Positions 1 to 13,345 of a DNA stretch of 64,000 nucleotides are shown piece after piece. The position numbers and the translations under genes are program-made. The DNA is from Latrodectus hesperus (Eukaryota; Arthropoda; Arachnida; Araneae; Theridiidae). Below the pieces are notes generated by a model, which worked only from the letters and a program-made list of their open reading frames with translations, did not search any database and was not told the origin of the DNA. How positions within the stretch are numbered: the first letter of the stretch is position 1; every line of letters begins with the position of its first letter. The stretch is taken from assembly GCA_037975125.1 (NCBI GenBank), contig JAJQOW010000243.1, forward strand, positions 83,644 to 147,643, in the 5' to 3' direction.

Positions 1-758
1 AATGAAAAGTATAATTCCGTGAAAGAACAATAAATATGGAAGAATGACGAAGAGCAATTTTAATCTCTAAATTATAATAAAAAATTAAACAAACTCCTGT
101 CTCTGTAATAACTATTTCTTCAAGTTAAAATCAGAGACTCAAAGAGCAAAAGGGAAATGGAAAGTAATTGTAAACTAATTTTTTGTAGAGAATTCTGTGG
201 CATCTTAAATGCTTAAGAATCAGAAAGGAAAATTTAAACATCCCAATCTTTCCAAAACTGAATAGCGGACTTTAGTATATATTAGGTTATATGCATATTT
301 GATGTCCTGATTTCGTTAAGTATTTTTAAACGCACCCTTATATAAAATGAGAAAAATTGTAAAGCTATATGGTAGAAGGCTTCAACCCATTTGTATTTAA
401 AACACTTTAATAATTATGGAATTAAGCTTTCCTCCATTTTAAAAAAGTAATGGAACTATAATATTGACATTAATTTTTTTATATTATGCTAAATCTATGT
501 TAAAAACTAGAATTTTAAAAGTGCTTAAGATTATATATTTTTAAATGTAAATTAAAAATCTATATATTTACAAGCATCTATATAATTTTATAAATTCCCC
601 AAAGGTACAGTGAAGATTTTATATAAATAATATGCTTAAGATTTTGATTTGATTGACGTTTGGTTTCAAGCTTGAAATTCAATGCTGTAAGGGTTAAATT
701 ATAACAAATTTAACACTAGCACATTAATACCCTTGAGACTTTTTTTATATTACCGCAA

Positions 759-787
759 GAGACGTGGACACAAATTATCCATATCTC
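759..787. repeat. Conserved dyad (hairpin) of unit copy A1
   Basis: Imperfect inverted repeat of the form GAGA..TGG(n)CCA..TCTC, about 64 bp before the second conserved motif. It matches the stronger palindromes at 20608, 33572, 39591 and 42315 in position and in outer arms. Confidence 0.45.
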
Positions 788-1742
788 CGTGAAAAAATCG
801 TTAGTTTGACAAACAACACATCAGCATCATCACTGTTAAAATATTTTACATATAAAAAAATTTCTAATTTAAAATTTGGTAGTTACATTGAATTTATATA
901 AATAACAAATGTTTTGTACGCATGTGCGTTATTAATTCAAGCAATTGATGTTTTCAAATTAATGGCTTGTATGGTTGATTTGCTGGATATGCTTATGTAA
1001 ATCGACAAGTTATTACTAATCAACGTTTTAAATTTTATTTTTAATGAGAGGATTACAATTAAGCGTTCATGTAATTTAAATATTAATGACATGGTTTACT
1101 AGTATTAATTTAAAAGGGATTTCTGAATAATTGAGGAAAAGAGATTCAAAGAATAATCTTACTTTTTAAAGGAATTTTTTCTAAAACATTTATCCCTACA
1201 ATCACTAATAATTAAATTGATTCTCCTAATTGTTCTGTTGTTGATAATGCATATTGTATCTAAGAATACTCGGGTTTTAATATAAATGTTGGAAAGCATA
1301 TTACAAACTTAAATCAAATTGATGGAGGTTTAAATCCAAGAAAACAGAATAGCGTAAAATAAACTGTCAATGAATCATAGTTAAAATTATGGAGTGCACT
1401 GCAAACTTTAAAGTTAAATACAAACTCATTCCTTCAGACGGTTTCACTTAAGAATGTAATGCTGCAGAATATGTTGATAACAAAATGTATTAATTCCTGA
1501 TTTACATTCGAATAACTGATGCTTACAAGGTTTGAAATTGTGAAGTTTGAACGATGCGAATAACACAATAAATAAGTAATAATTGTCACACAATAAATAA
1601 GTAATAATTTTTTAGCTTCTTGTCTTATATGCAGTAAAAGCAAACAAAATTAAAAAAATCTTCCAAACTAGCTTCTTTATGGAATTACCAGCATAAAATG
1701 CATTAGTCTCCAAAAAATATTAATCATCGGGTTTAATTTTTT

Positions 1743-1889
1743 TGGTGCTTTATGATAAAATTGCATACATATAAGGTCTGATAAAGCAGCATGGTGCTTT
1801 ATAACAAAGTTACATACATATAAAGTCTGATAATACAGCATGGTGCTGTATAATAAAGTTATATTCATATCAAGTCTAATAAAGCAGCA
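1743..1889. repeat. 49-bp minisatellite, three copies
   Basis: Three adjacent 49-bp copies, each beginning TGGTGC and ending near AAAGCAGCA, differ by a few substitutions. The same triplication is at 10643-10789. The corresponding position in other unit copies (about 6430 and 34455) holds a single copy, so the expansion is specific to the A-type copies. Confidence 0.8.
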
Positions 1890-3489
1890 CATGTGATAGG
1901 TTATAATTGCTGTCTCATTAAATGAGGTGATTTTACAAAGTGTTTCATTATAATGACGGAAATAAAATTATATCATTATTTATTTCATTTCTATTTTAAA
2001 ATATATATGAAAATTTGTGTATCCTGGGAAGGCTCAACCAAACCTTAATTATTGTATCATTGATTATTTTATCAAATATAATTTTACTGTAAACTATTCT
2101 ATCATCTGCGTAATCTTCTTCCAAAGTGGCTGTTTAGTATACAGAATGTGTTAAGAGGGTAAGTTTTTGAAATTTAACCTTTTCGTGTTGAAATAAGGAA
2201 CCACCGAAATAATAGTTTCAATTTATGTATCGGCTTTTGGGTTTCTCAGGAACGGACAACTTGCAAGTTGCTATTATTTGAAGTTTTTGAATTCAAATGT
2301 GTAGCATAATCTTTGTCAGTTTGCTAAAAAAAAATTTTTTTCTTGTGACTTTGACATCGATCAAGCAAATGATTCTTTAAAAATGCAGTCATTTACCAAA
2401 ACTAGAATCCAACGGTTTAAAAAAAAGTTGAAAAATTGAATATAGAGTAATATCAATGAACAACAATGTTACATTTTACTAGTATTCCAAAACGACTTTA
2501 TTTCACACGTTTCGAGAAGAATTGTAAAATAAGTTTCCCTACCAAAAAGAAGAAAAAGGAGCGTCATTTGCATAAAATGAATAGCAATACACGAAACAAA
2601 TAAATTGTTTTGTTTTCTTTTAAGCAAAGTATAATACCACTGACGTGATTAACATATGCTTAACTGGAAAGAATATAACTTCAATACTGATAAAAATCTT
2701 TTGTCGTACAGCCGTGAAAATGGTGTGTACATAGTTAATAGGAACGAAACAAACCTTGAGAGTATTTAAGAATTTATACTTGAAGATATATTAATAAGAT
2801 AACATCTCATCAATTAAATATTGCTTGTTACTCTTGGATATTTTAACGGAGTCAATTTCGCAGAAAATTATCGAGTAATTTACTCCATGTTTGGGAATAA
2901 GTTTAATTGTTATCATGTTAATTTATACCACTTGTTCCCAAACATTTTATAAGAATTTAAATTAACCTTATTTGATATTATATCGTTTAGATTGCATGAA
3001 CTCTCTTTCACATCAGTGCTCTTCTACAAAGTAAACATCCATATCTTATATTCTAAGCATTCACATGATCGAATATTCAGACTTTTTCTTTAAGGAGTGA
3101 ATATTGCTTGAATTTAACTATAGAAACTAAATGAAATGTATCATTTATCAAACACTTAACTGAAATTTTAAAGAAAAGTATTAAAGAAAAATATAATTTT
3201 TTGGAGGAACAGAAAACACTTTCTGAACGCAAATTATTATCACGTCTAATAAACTGCAACATGATTCTAACGCTGTCTGTGAGAAGTTATACGTAGGTAT
3301 TTTTAAAGATAATTGTGTTAAATTTAATATTTATTTTATTTTTTGGGCTTAAGTTGGTTAATTTATGTAATCTAATTGCTTCAAAAGAAATTTGCACCTG
3401 TAATGCTTTTTCATCTTATTTTCGAACACATATAAGATGATAAAAGATGAAAAATTATTGCACGTAATATTTTAAATGTATCTATCTAT

Positions 3490-5312
3490 CTATCGATAGT
3501 TTTGAAGGCCCTCATGTTCATAATTTCGGGATATCATTCTTTTAAGACTTACGAGAAATACGATAACAGAGTTCTGCTTGAGCACTTTGATAGATATTTT
3601 AATAAGAATTTTAACAGAATGGAAGGGCATTAAACGAGAAATATTCTGCTTAATAAAAACATCGTTATAGCGAGGAAGTTGGCTTTTTAATTTCCTGGAA
3701 CTCAACAGTGGCTGGGAACCTACTTGAAAGCTATAGTGTTGTTAAATGATGCCAAGTTTTTCAGATAACGATGACAATCCATACGTTCTGAGTTATGAGA
3801 TATTTGTCTAAAGCATAGCATAGACAGAGCAGCCCTAGAATCATTGAGGATATCTGCCCTTTAAAATTTTTAGAAATGACACGACAGCTGAGACAGAGTT
3901 GCATGGATAGCAACAATTTCTCCGTGGAAGTCAGTACCAAAGCCAACATACATATAGAAAAACAAAATTTCGGATAGAAATCTGGCACCTGTATTAAGAC
4001 CATTGGCAAATTTGATGCATCGGTAAAGATTCGAATCCACTCTAGTTCGAGGTAAACAAAATGTTTAATACTTTGAGGCTGTGGGCTCTCAGAATAGAAG
4101 GGTCAGTTTTACTTTTAATTAATGTTTGCCCCATATTAGCTGTAGATTCAATGTTTGCTGCATAAATGAAAAGTCAGAATATATGATTGATTTAAGTTCA
4201 CCTCCACATTATTAGCATCGCACCAGATATCAAGAGCATTCAAGGCGGCAATGAGATGTCACAGGAAGCCTCTGTTTTAGTTAAAAATATTTGCTCTGAT
4301 ACCATATTTTGAATATTTCAAAGGTACTCTCTTCCAACATTGGTTTGAATCAATTTCCACCTCAGAAGTACTTTTTGCATAACTACTGACTAAAATTTTT
4401 GTTATTAGCTCCACAGAAATGCTGTGTGAAAATGTGCGAAAACATTCCTTACAGAATAGTTCGGAAGAAGTTGTTTAAGTATGAAGGTTTGTTTAGATGC
4501 GTCAAACGGATCCTTCATTATATTGCTCAAAGCTCTAAATATTCTCTTACTATCACTTTGGTAATTCATACTTGAAATAGATTCATTAAATGAAGATCGT
4601 TTACTACTAACCAAGGCTTTTTAAAGTATGCAGCTTCATAAATCTGAACATCGCAAGGTTGGGAGGTCAACTCTGCCTTTCTTCTAAGTTTGCATCTGAT
4701 TGCTTTTAGTAAGTCCAATTCATCTGTCCAGAAATATTGTTATTACTTTTGCCTTACTCTAGGAAGATACTTTTTAACACAAGGTAATGTCGTGTCTTTA
4801 ATAATTTTGTAAACTTTTTTAAGATTTAGAGTAAAGTCATATATATCACAGTTAAGTCCATGTTCGACAAATTTAGTAAGAGAAGTCATTTCTCTTTCTT
4901 AAAATTACAAGATATTTTTTATGAAGAAAAGGATCTCCAATGTATTTTCGGTATTTCAGTATCTGATACCATTTGCCGGTGTGCTCATTCAGGGACTTTT
5001 AATACGCTGCACTTCGTGAGTTTGCGAAATTCAGCAGTTACAAACAGTTATTAGTATTTTGCTTTTATCAATATAATGCAGGTAAGTATGCGGGGTTTTT
5101 TGCTGGATACTAATTTAAATGTAGTCGCGCTCAAAAAGTCCTGTACTTCTTTTGTGTGTCAGGATATCATAAAATATCAAAAATCCAGCTTCATTTGTGT
5201 CCAAATATCACACCGGAAAAAGAACATTAAAATCTCCGACAAAAATAGAATGTTTGAAAGGATTAACATAGTAGAAGTCAGAATGATTTCAAGGAGGGTA
5301 TAGTTATGAATC
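3490..5312 (-). pseudogene. Decayed LINE ORF2 (endonuclease to RNase H), copy B1
   Basis: This minus-strand remnant of a non-LTR retrotransposon would copy itself through endonuclease nicking and target-primed reverse transcription. The endonuclease signature VGDFNVLFPV is readable at 5211-5240. The linker between endonuclease and RT is open at 4405-4614. RNase H pieces follow near 3780-3960: GEIVAIHATLSQL, then DILNDSRAAL, then MDCHRYLKNL. The C-terminal tail runs to about 3490. Most of the RT is missing: near 4296 the sequence jumps to what lies near 31757 in copy B3. Stops and frameshifts are frequent, so it is dead. The EN-RT-RNase H order fits an I-like or related clade; I cannot place it more finely. 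Confidence 0.8.
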
Positions 5313-5319
5313 TTTAATA

Positions 5320-7430
5320 TTTACATTTTGATGTCTACTTTATAAAATTGTATATCTGCGTGAAAACTAGATATTTAAGGGTGCACACAATATGTACGTA
5401 ACTTTTGTAATTTCTTCAATCCAATACATTTATTTAAACTTATTTAAGTATCTATACAATTTTATAAATTTTTTATAGAGGCAGTGTGAAGTTATTACTT
5501 AAAATATATTGCTTTAGGTCTTAATTATATTTCTACAACACATTTGATTTCATACAGGTATTCCAATAATGTAATGTGGGCTAAAATGTATCAGAATATT
5601 TATATAAAATGCCTTAAAATACTGTATTCGATAGCAACATAAAAAATAGATAAAACTAAATTTGCATTACTACACACATCAAAAAATTGCTGTGTTGATA
5701 ACATCAATGAATTTGTTATTTTCGCTGGAGGTCTGGTCCCAGAAGAAACCACATCTCCGTTAAATAATAAAACATTTTTTTAAATATTCATAGCGAGGAA
5801 CTTTTTAAAATATTTTTATAGTAAAGTTTAATATTTAAAACTTGGTAGTTACTAATTAGTTTGAAGATTAATGAGAATATTTTCTAAGAATAATCTTTAA
5901 TTTCTTTGCCCTATATATTTTCCAAAAACCAATCGCCAGGCACAAAATTGCCGTTAGATTGGTTAGCGTTATTGCTCATTTATGATTGCGCATATTATTT
6001 CTAGGAATATAATTGTGTGTGTTTCGCCATCAACACTGACAAACAGTTTACAAACGTTAAGCGACAGGATAGAAGTCCCAGCTTCAGATGGATGAATGAT
6101 AAATGATAATGGAATAAGCTATTGGGAAATTATAATTTAAAATCTGAAGCGAATTTTGCGTTTTCTAGGTGTATGAAATCACATTTATGCAAAAAGTTTT
6201 GCTCAAAAATGCTATGTTGCTGACTGTGTATGAATAAATTATATTGATAACGTTTGAAATTTTGAAAAACAGATGAAAAATGGAATACATGGTGCATATA
6301 TATTTTGTGTTATTTAAAACAGCCATTCAATTACAGAATTACAGAAAAGAAATATATCTTAAAATTATGAGACATTAGCATCAAAAAATACGATAGTATC
6401 ATATTATTATTATTAATGTATAAATTGAAAATTTTGGGTGCATTATGGTCATCTGAGTTCAAAATTAAGTCTGATAAAGAAGCAAATAACGTAGTTAAAT
6501 AATGAGTGTTAGTCATCTGTCTTAAATAGAGATAACATTTTTTTCCAATATTTTGGTGATCGGGGGGAGTAAGGCATTGGAATGTTGATTATTAAACTGA
6601 CGAATTGAAAATTTAATAGCTGCTTAACTAAAGGTTATCTTTACATAACATTTTCATTTATTATTGTCTAATCTAAACCAAATATATTGTTCCGTATGGA
6701 CAAATGGCATTTTACAAAAGTTTCTTCAAATGGTAAATGTTATTAAAAAGTAGTAAATACTGTTAATATCTCATATTACATTTTACTGTAAAAGTATTTA
6801 CATATTTAACATTTTCATGCTATTTTACGCTCTACAATTAGTACCATTCGAAATCTGCATGCATTGAACTACTTAGAAATATCAGCAGGTTAGATTTCGT
6901 TTGCTGTATTACAAATGTGTTATATATTATTCAATAACTTACAATAATGAATGTATATATTAAGAATACTGTATGATGTTTAAAGAATTATAGTTGGGTT
7001 TTAATTCTAATTCCAAACTTTTAAATTAAAATTAAAAAAAAATATTCATAATTTAAATTTGAAAATAAAATTAAATGTTGGCTTTCAAATTTTTTGCTAA
7101 TTTTTTGGAAAAAGTTATTAATGTTTCAGCTTTTTTTCATCTGTGATGCATTCTACAAATGATGAAAAATGAAGAATTACAATTACTAAAAAACTGTTTA
7201 ATGGAATTGAAAACATATGAGATTGTATGGATTGCAGATTGTGTATTAATTTCAACGAGTACTTTTGAGTATAATTAAATGGCAGCTGTGAGAAATGCTT
7301 CTAAATCAATACGAGTCAGTAAATTTACTTGAATTTAATCAGCTTCTTTCTTGTGTTGCTCTCAGATGTTTTTAATAAAAGCTTTCTTCCTGTTGAGCTT
7401 ATTTTCTTCTTATTTACAAGTTTTTCTTTG
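5320..7430. repeat. Diverged copy of the ~2 kb repeated unit (copy D1)
   Basis: Homologous to 33200-34700 and 41880-43700, and in part to A1 with internal deletions after the GGTAGTTAC motif. It contains a weak dyad at 5728-5757 and a single copy of the 49-bp minisatellite near 6430. At 6091-6120 it has the uninterrupted equivalent of the SINE insertion site seen at 33940 and 42688. Positions 6690-7110 match 57665-58130. No coding region is supported. Confidence 0.65.
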
Positions 7431-7431
7431 A

Positions 7432-7457
7432 ATGGATGGATGGATGGATGGATGGAT
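7432..7457. repeat. (ATGG)n microsatellite
   Basis: About six uninterrupted tetranucleotide copies, at the edge of a unit copy. Confidence 0.95.
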
Positions 7458-7459
7458 TG

Positions 7460-9080
7460 AATAATTATACATAATTAAAAAATGTATCAACGTTCAATTA
7501 TTAACAGTAATACATAAGAAAGAAAAACTAGATATACAAGAATTCATTGATATTAAATTTACATTTGAATTCAATTTTATAAATTCTTATTTTAATATTA
7601 ACTCAAATTTATAAACTGTTTGTTACTTTTTTATTAAATATTTTGAAGTAGGAAAGATTTAACCTCATTAGCATTATCTCTAATTATAATCCAACCACAC
7701 ATTTGGCTTCATGCAGGAAATTCAGTATACAATCGGATAGAATTTGTAAAAAATTTTACTGTAAATAAAAAATTTACTGTAAAAATAGAATCTGTAAAAT
7801 GTTTTACACTACATTATAAGAAGATATGTGAGGCTAACATGAATGTCAAATGAGAATATGAGAATTTCTGAGCAAGTATAAAGATAAATTTATCAACGAT
7901 AAACTCTGAATCACCTTTAGCGAAAAGAAATTACTTGAATTGAAGGGATAGTTATCTACTAAACATTCGAAGAAAATGAAAAATAAGGCATAGATCTAAG
8001 TCAAAGAAATGTTAACAAAATATTTTATATAAAAGAAAATTTCTTAATTGACACTTAGTTGTTACACTCAATTTAGAAAATATTTTACATAAATTAAAAT
8101 AATTTGCTTTTGTAATTATTTTACATAATACGTTGTTAAAACTGGAGATAACTAGATTTTACCAAGTTGGATTAAATTAATTTATACTACTGTTATGCAT
8201 TATTTTTCTAGAGAAAATTTGTAAGAATAGCAGATTATATTCGCGATAGAAAGTGAATGGAAATAGTCCGAAAGCAAATGTGATATGATTGAATTGAAGA
8301 AGCAGTTAAAGTTATGGATAAATAATTTGAATATGAGTAGCAATTGCTCTGAAAAATTGAGGCTAATTCTTATATAACATTTGGATGAGCCATGTGACGC
8401 TAATAATAATGATGAAGGAATAGATTATGAGTATTTATGGATATTGTTCAGACACTTCATTCTCCTTAGTAATTCATTTACAAATATGCAAAATACACAA
8501 ATTATTCCCAAATAGTGATCCTTATTTTAATGATCCTTATTTTTTATATATAGTTTAAAGTGCGTAGTCTTTATCACCACAAGGATACTGGAGTGAATGT
8601 ATGTACCCCCACACATTTTCATCAACACTTTCAAACAATTGAGAAAACATCGATAAATGAGATGCTTTATTTTTCCTTTCTTTCAAGAAATATAATTAAG
8701 AAAGTATACTAAATAAATTTAGCAAAAATTGCATTCTGAAAGGGACATAAAAAACAAAAAATTATTATTGAAGAATGAAAAAATGCTGCTATTATTTTTT
8801 AAATAAGAAAGTTTTGCCAATTTTTTAAAGGCGTTGTATTTAATTAATATGCATAACCGAAAATATATTTTATGTATACTCTGTACAATTTTTTTTGCAT
8901 CTAGTTTTACTTTTGTATTTTTGAGATCATATTAAAAATACGAATTTTGCTGATGTCAATTTATGTAAAATGATCAAATAATAATAATTTATCGATATAG
9001 GGAAATTATGTGACAAATATATTTCATTGAAATTTTTTCAGAATGGAGTTTAGTTTTAACATAAGAAAACTTGCTTTACA
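7460..9080. repeat. Degenerate copy of the ~2 kb unit
   Basis: Positions 7510-7620 match 58150-58265. A copy of the second motif (AAAATTTCTTA, then TTAGTTGTTAC) lies at about 8029-8066. The first dyad is not recognisable. No gene seen. Confidence 0.5.
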
Positions 9081-9714
9081 AAAGTTTGTTTCCTCAGATG
9101 GATAGCGATAATTGTAACGGAAATGGAAAGTAATTGTATGATAGTTATTTTATAGATACTTCTGCAACATCTTAAATTCAAACCTTAAAGGAAATTTAAA
9201 ACATCGCAAACTTTCCAGAACTGTACATAATAACATACTTTAGTGTAAATGAGATTACATGCATATTCATTCCTGATTTCTCATTTATTTTTAATTGCTC
9301 CCTTATGGAAAACGAGAACACATTGTATAGCATTATTGTAGAATGCTTTAACCCATTTGCATTTAAAACACCTTAATATAAGTATGGAATGAGGAATTTC
9401 TTCATATTAGAGAATGGAACTATAATATTTTTTTCGGTGTTTTTTATATTATATTAAATATGTGTGAAAAACTAGACATTTAAATGTGCTTAAAAATTAT
9501 ATATTTGTAAATGTAAATTAAATTTATAAGTATCTGTACAATTTTGTCAATTCTCTTGTGGTAAAATGTAGATTTCTTTCAATATATTCCTTATTTAATT
9601 AAAATCTTACAATACATTTGTGTTCATTCTGGAAATTCAATGTTGTAGGGGGCAATTAAAGGTAAGAATCTGATATTAATAGTACAATTAAACTCCTTAC
9701 TAATATTACTACAA

Positions 9715-9743
9715 GAGATCTGGACACGAATGATCCATATCTC
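9715..9743. repeat. Conserved dyad of unit copy A2
   Basis: GAGATCTGGA pairs with TCCATATCTC at nine of ten positions across a short loop. The paired bases differ from those in the D copies, yet pairing is kept. Confidence 0.55.
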
Positions 9744-10642
9744 TGTAAAAAAATCTCCGCAATTGATTATTATGTCAAGAAAACATCACTTATAAAATAC
9801 TTTATAAGAGAAAATTTCTAATTTAAAATTTGGTAGTTGCATTGAATTTATATACATAACGCATTATTAATTCAAGAAATTGATGTTTCCAAATTAATGG
9901 CCTTGTCTGAATGATTTGCTGGATATGTTTATGAAAAATGACAAGTTATTGCTTATTAAAGGCTTACAACTATTTTATTTTTTATGACAGGCTTACAACT
10001 AAGTATTCATGTAATTTAGATATTAATGACATGGTTTGCTAGTATTAATTTAAAAGAGATTTCTGAATTATTAATGAAAAGAGATTCAAAGAATAATCTT
10101 ACTTTTTAAATCACTTTCTTTAAAACATTCATCCTTACAATCACTAATAATTAGATTGATTGTCCTAATTATTCTGTTGTTGATAATGCATATTGAATCT
10201 ATGAAAAATCGGGTTTTAATATAAATATTGGAAAACATATTACAAACTTAAAACGAATTGACGTAGGTTCAAAACCAAGAAAACTGAATTGTATAGAATA
10301 ATCTGCCAGTGAATCATAGTTAAAAATTTGGGGTTCAATACAAACTTATTCTTTCAGATGGTTTCATCCAAGAATGCAATGGTGCTGAATATGTTGATGA
10401 CAAAATGCATTTATTTCTAATTCACTCTCGAATAACTGATGCTTACAAGGTTTGAAATTGTGAAGTATGAACGATGCGAATATATGTCACACAATAGATA
10501 AGTAATAGTTTTGGCTTCTTATCTTATAGGCAGTAAAAGCAAATAAAAGTTGAAAAAATCTCCCAAACTAGCTTCTTTAAGAAATTAACAGTATAAAATA
10601 CATCAGTATCGCAAAAACATGAATTATCGGGTTTTAAATTTT

Positions 10643-10789
10643 TGGTGCTTTATGATAAATTTGCATACATATAAGGTCTGATAAAGCATCATGGTGCATT
10701 ATAATAAAGTTACATTCATATAAAGTCTGATAAAGCAGCATGGTGCAGCATAAAAAAGTTACACACATATAATATCTAATAATGCAGCA
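10643..10789. repeat. 49-bp minisatellite, three copies (second locus)
   Basis: Same period and same TGGTGC start as 1743-1889. The two arrays sit at the same place within paralogous unit copies. Confidence 0.8.
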
Positions 10790-13303
10790 CATATGGTATG
10801 TTATAATTGCCATCTCATTAAATGGGATGATATTACAAAGTGTTTCATTAAGATAACAGAAATAAATCGATTTGATTGTATTTTTAAAGTATATATGAAA
10901 ATTAGTGTACCTGGGAAGGCAAGAAAACATTTCTTATTGTATCATTGATTATTTCATCAAATACAATTTTACTGTAAACTGTTCTATTATCTGCGTAATC
11001 TTCTTCCAAAGTGGCTGTTCAGTATACAGTGTGTTAAGAGGGTAAGTTTTTTTAAATTTAACCTTTTCGCATTGATATAAGGAAACACCGAAATAATAGT
11101 TTCAATTTATATATCGCCTTTTGGTTTCTCAGAAACGGACAACTTAAATGTTGCTTTGATTTGAAAATTTTGAATTTAGATGTGTAGCATAATCTTTGAC
11201 AGTGTGCTATAAAATTTTTATTTCCTTCCTTGTGAATTTGACATTGATCAAGCAAAAGATTCTTGAAAAAACCATCATTTACCAAGACTAGAGTCCAATG
11301 GTTTACAAATAAGTTGGAAATTGAATATAGGGTAATATCAATAATCGATTGCTGGCGATAATCGATCTTGCACAATCGATTGCTATTAAAAACAAATTGG
11401 TTTAGATTGATAAACTGTAAGGCCATTTATTAAAGTGGTTAGATATCTTTTCTATAGCGACTTCTTCCACACGCTAAACAGTACGTAACGCTTGAGATTA
11501 AAAAAAGTTCTGATATATTTAAAATTATTTATATTACATCTCTTGGTTTAATTTCAAATTTGCTCTTTCGTATTTACTTTGTTAAAAACACGATAATCTT
11601 TGACTGTCTTAAGTTGAATTTTATAATATTTTACTGAAATCTATAAATAATCATAATATAATTCTAGTTGTCTGTCAATCGTTTGCCCGAAGTTATATCA
11701 AGAACAATGATATAGAATTTATTTAAATGTTTATCATATTAATTTACGATTAAATGAAAAAAATTTCAGTTTTTTCCTTTAATGACCTTTAATAAAAGCG
11801 ATTAATTTATGTAAACATTTATTAAACCTATAATAACAGCGATTAATTTATTTAAAATATTATTACTTATATGAAATTAAGGCAAATATGTATATTCAAG
11901 GTTATAATCAATTTAAATCTGAATGTATAATATCCTTGTCTAATTTTCGAGCGGAAGCACGTGGTGTATTAAATCAAATTTACATTAAATTAAATTCAAT
12001 TTGTAAAACAATTGTTAAACTTTCAGTAACTATTGTAAAATAGAAAATATTTAACTTCATCAAAATAAAATCTAAATATAATTCGAACACACATTTTACA
12101 TCATGCTGAAAATTTAATATACATTGAATAATATTTTAAAAAAATTTAATTGAAACATATTAATGTGTTTCAAGAAAAACTATCAACTATGTGTTATAAA
12201 ATGACAAATGTTTAAAAATATTTCATTACTTACATTTTTATTTACATTGTGTATCATAAACTAATACATCTTCATCAACATAAATATATTAATATAAAAC
12301 TTATTTTCTACACAAAAATCAGTTTGTTCGCAGAATATTTGTTAGCAACTGAATTGAGAACTGCTCCAGGAATAAAAAGACATTTATATCAACATTATAG
12401 TGTCTCAAAATCTAAGTTCAGGTATTGCTTTAATTCAAAAACTTAATTACAGTATTCATTATTAATTTAAACTGTGAATAACCCTGATATGAATTATGAG
12501 CAAAATTGGTGATGCCACGATAATATCAAATTAAAATCTTAACTGTATTCAGACACTCTGATAGTTTCCTGAAGCAAGCTTTTGATTTTTCTCCCTTAAG
12601 AAAAATGTCATCCATGAGAAACCACTAAATGCAAGAAAATATAATTACTGCAACAGATCTAATTTCCTTCTACATTATTGAAAGAAATTTCAATTCAATA
12701 AAAAATAACTACTCATGAAAATTAATTATTCAAGTAAGAAAATGTTATTTTCATGCATTTTATGAATTATTTGATACCTTTTCACTTGATATAATAAACA
12801 ATTCACATAGTGGGGAGGAATGTAGCACTTTCAACATAGCTAGGGCAACAATAAATAACTTATCAAGAGTTAATATCATTTCTAACCTCATTTTCTTTAA
12901 AAATATATACATATTCTCTTTTCAAACGGATGTGGATATCAGAAACTAAGATTAATAGTTCCTAAAATCTATATACATCGAACTGCTAGGAAAACCTAGG
13001 TCTTGTTAATTTATAAATAAGCTAAATTATACGATTTTTAAATTTAATACAATGAAAGTGTATATTATACATCAAACATTACTCATTTTGGACCTATGGT
13101 AGTTTTTATTATATTATAAAATATTAACCTTTATCAACTCAGCCATTTTAAATGCGTAAATTAAATGTATTCCTGTTTTGTTAATTCTTAAGCTGTTTTT
13201 CGAAATGTTTTCGCATGTTTCTGCAAAAAATTGAAGATACAAATAATAATAAATAAATAATTAATCGTCACCAAATTTATGAAACAGTATTATGGACACT
13301 AAG

Positions 13304-13345
13304 AACAAAACAACAGATAAAATTCCTATTAGCTGTTGTTTTGTT
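13304..13345. repeat. Perfect 13-bp inverted repeat
   Basis: AACAAAACAACAG at 13304-13316 is followed after 16 bases by its exact reverse complement at 13333-13345. Confidence 0.8.

Larger units (their letters stand above)
1..3480. repeat. Diverged copy of the window's ~2 kb repeated unit (copy A1)
   Basis: No gene is recognised here. Positions 1-2470 align at a constant offset of about 8.9 kb with 9115-11340, and 1-1430 align with 55667-57047. Positions 2650-3060 resemble 35150-35400, and 2969-3060 resemble 60241-60318. The copy carries the dyad at 759-787, the GGTAGTTAC motif near 876 and a 49-bp minisatellite at 1743-1889. Near 2180 a block beginning AACCTTTTCG recurs at 11060, 34790, 43540 and 62108. 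The short open frames inside are not conserved between copies, so I regard them as chance. Confidence 0.7.
9080..11430. repeat. Copy of the ~2 kb unit, close relative of 1-2470 (copy A2)
   Basis: Collinear with the start of the window from about 9115 to 11340. It has the dyad at 9715-9743, the motif near 9805-9840 and the minisatellite at 10643-10789. Minus-strand open frames at 10634-10930 and 11058-11426 are broken in the paired copy and are not supported as genes. Confidence 0.75.

Noticed and set aside
3480..3496. (TATC)n as a notable microsatellite
   Set aside because: Only three to four copies; not distinctive.
10643..10789. CRISPR-like array
   Set aside because: Three contiguous 49-bp monomers with no spacers, in a eukaryotic context.
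11058..11426. 122-codon minus-strand open frame
   Set aside because: It lies in unit copy A2 and the matching sequence near 2180-2450 is broken by stops and gaps. Composition is that of AT-rich non-coding DNA.
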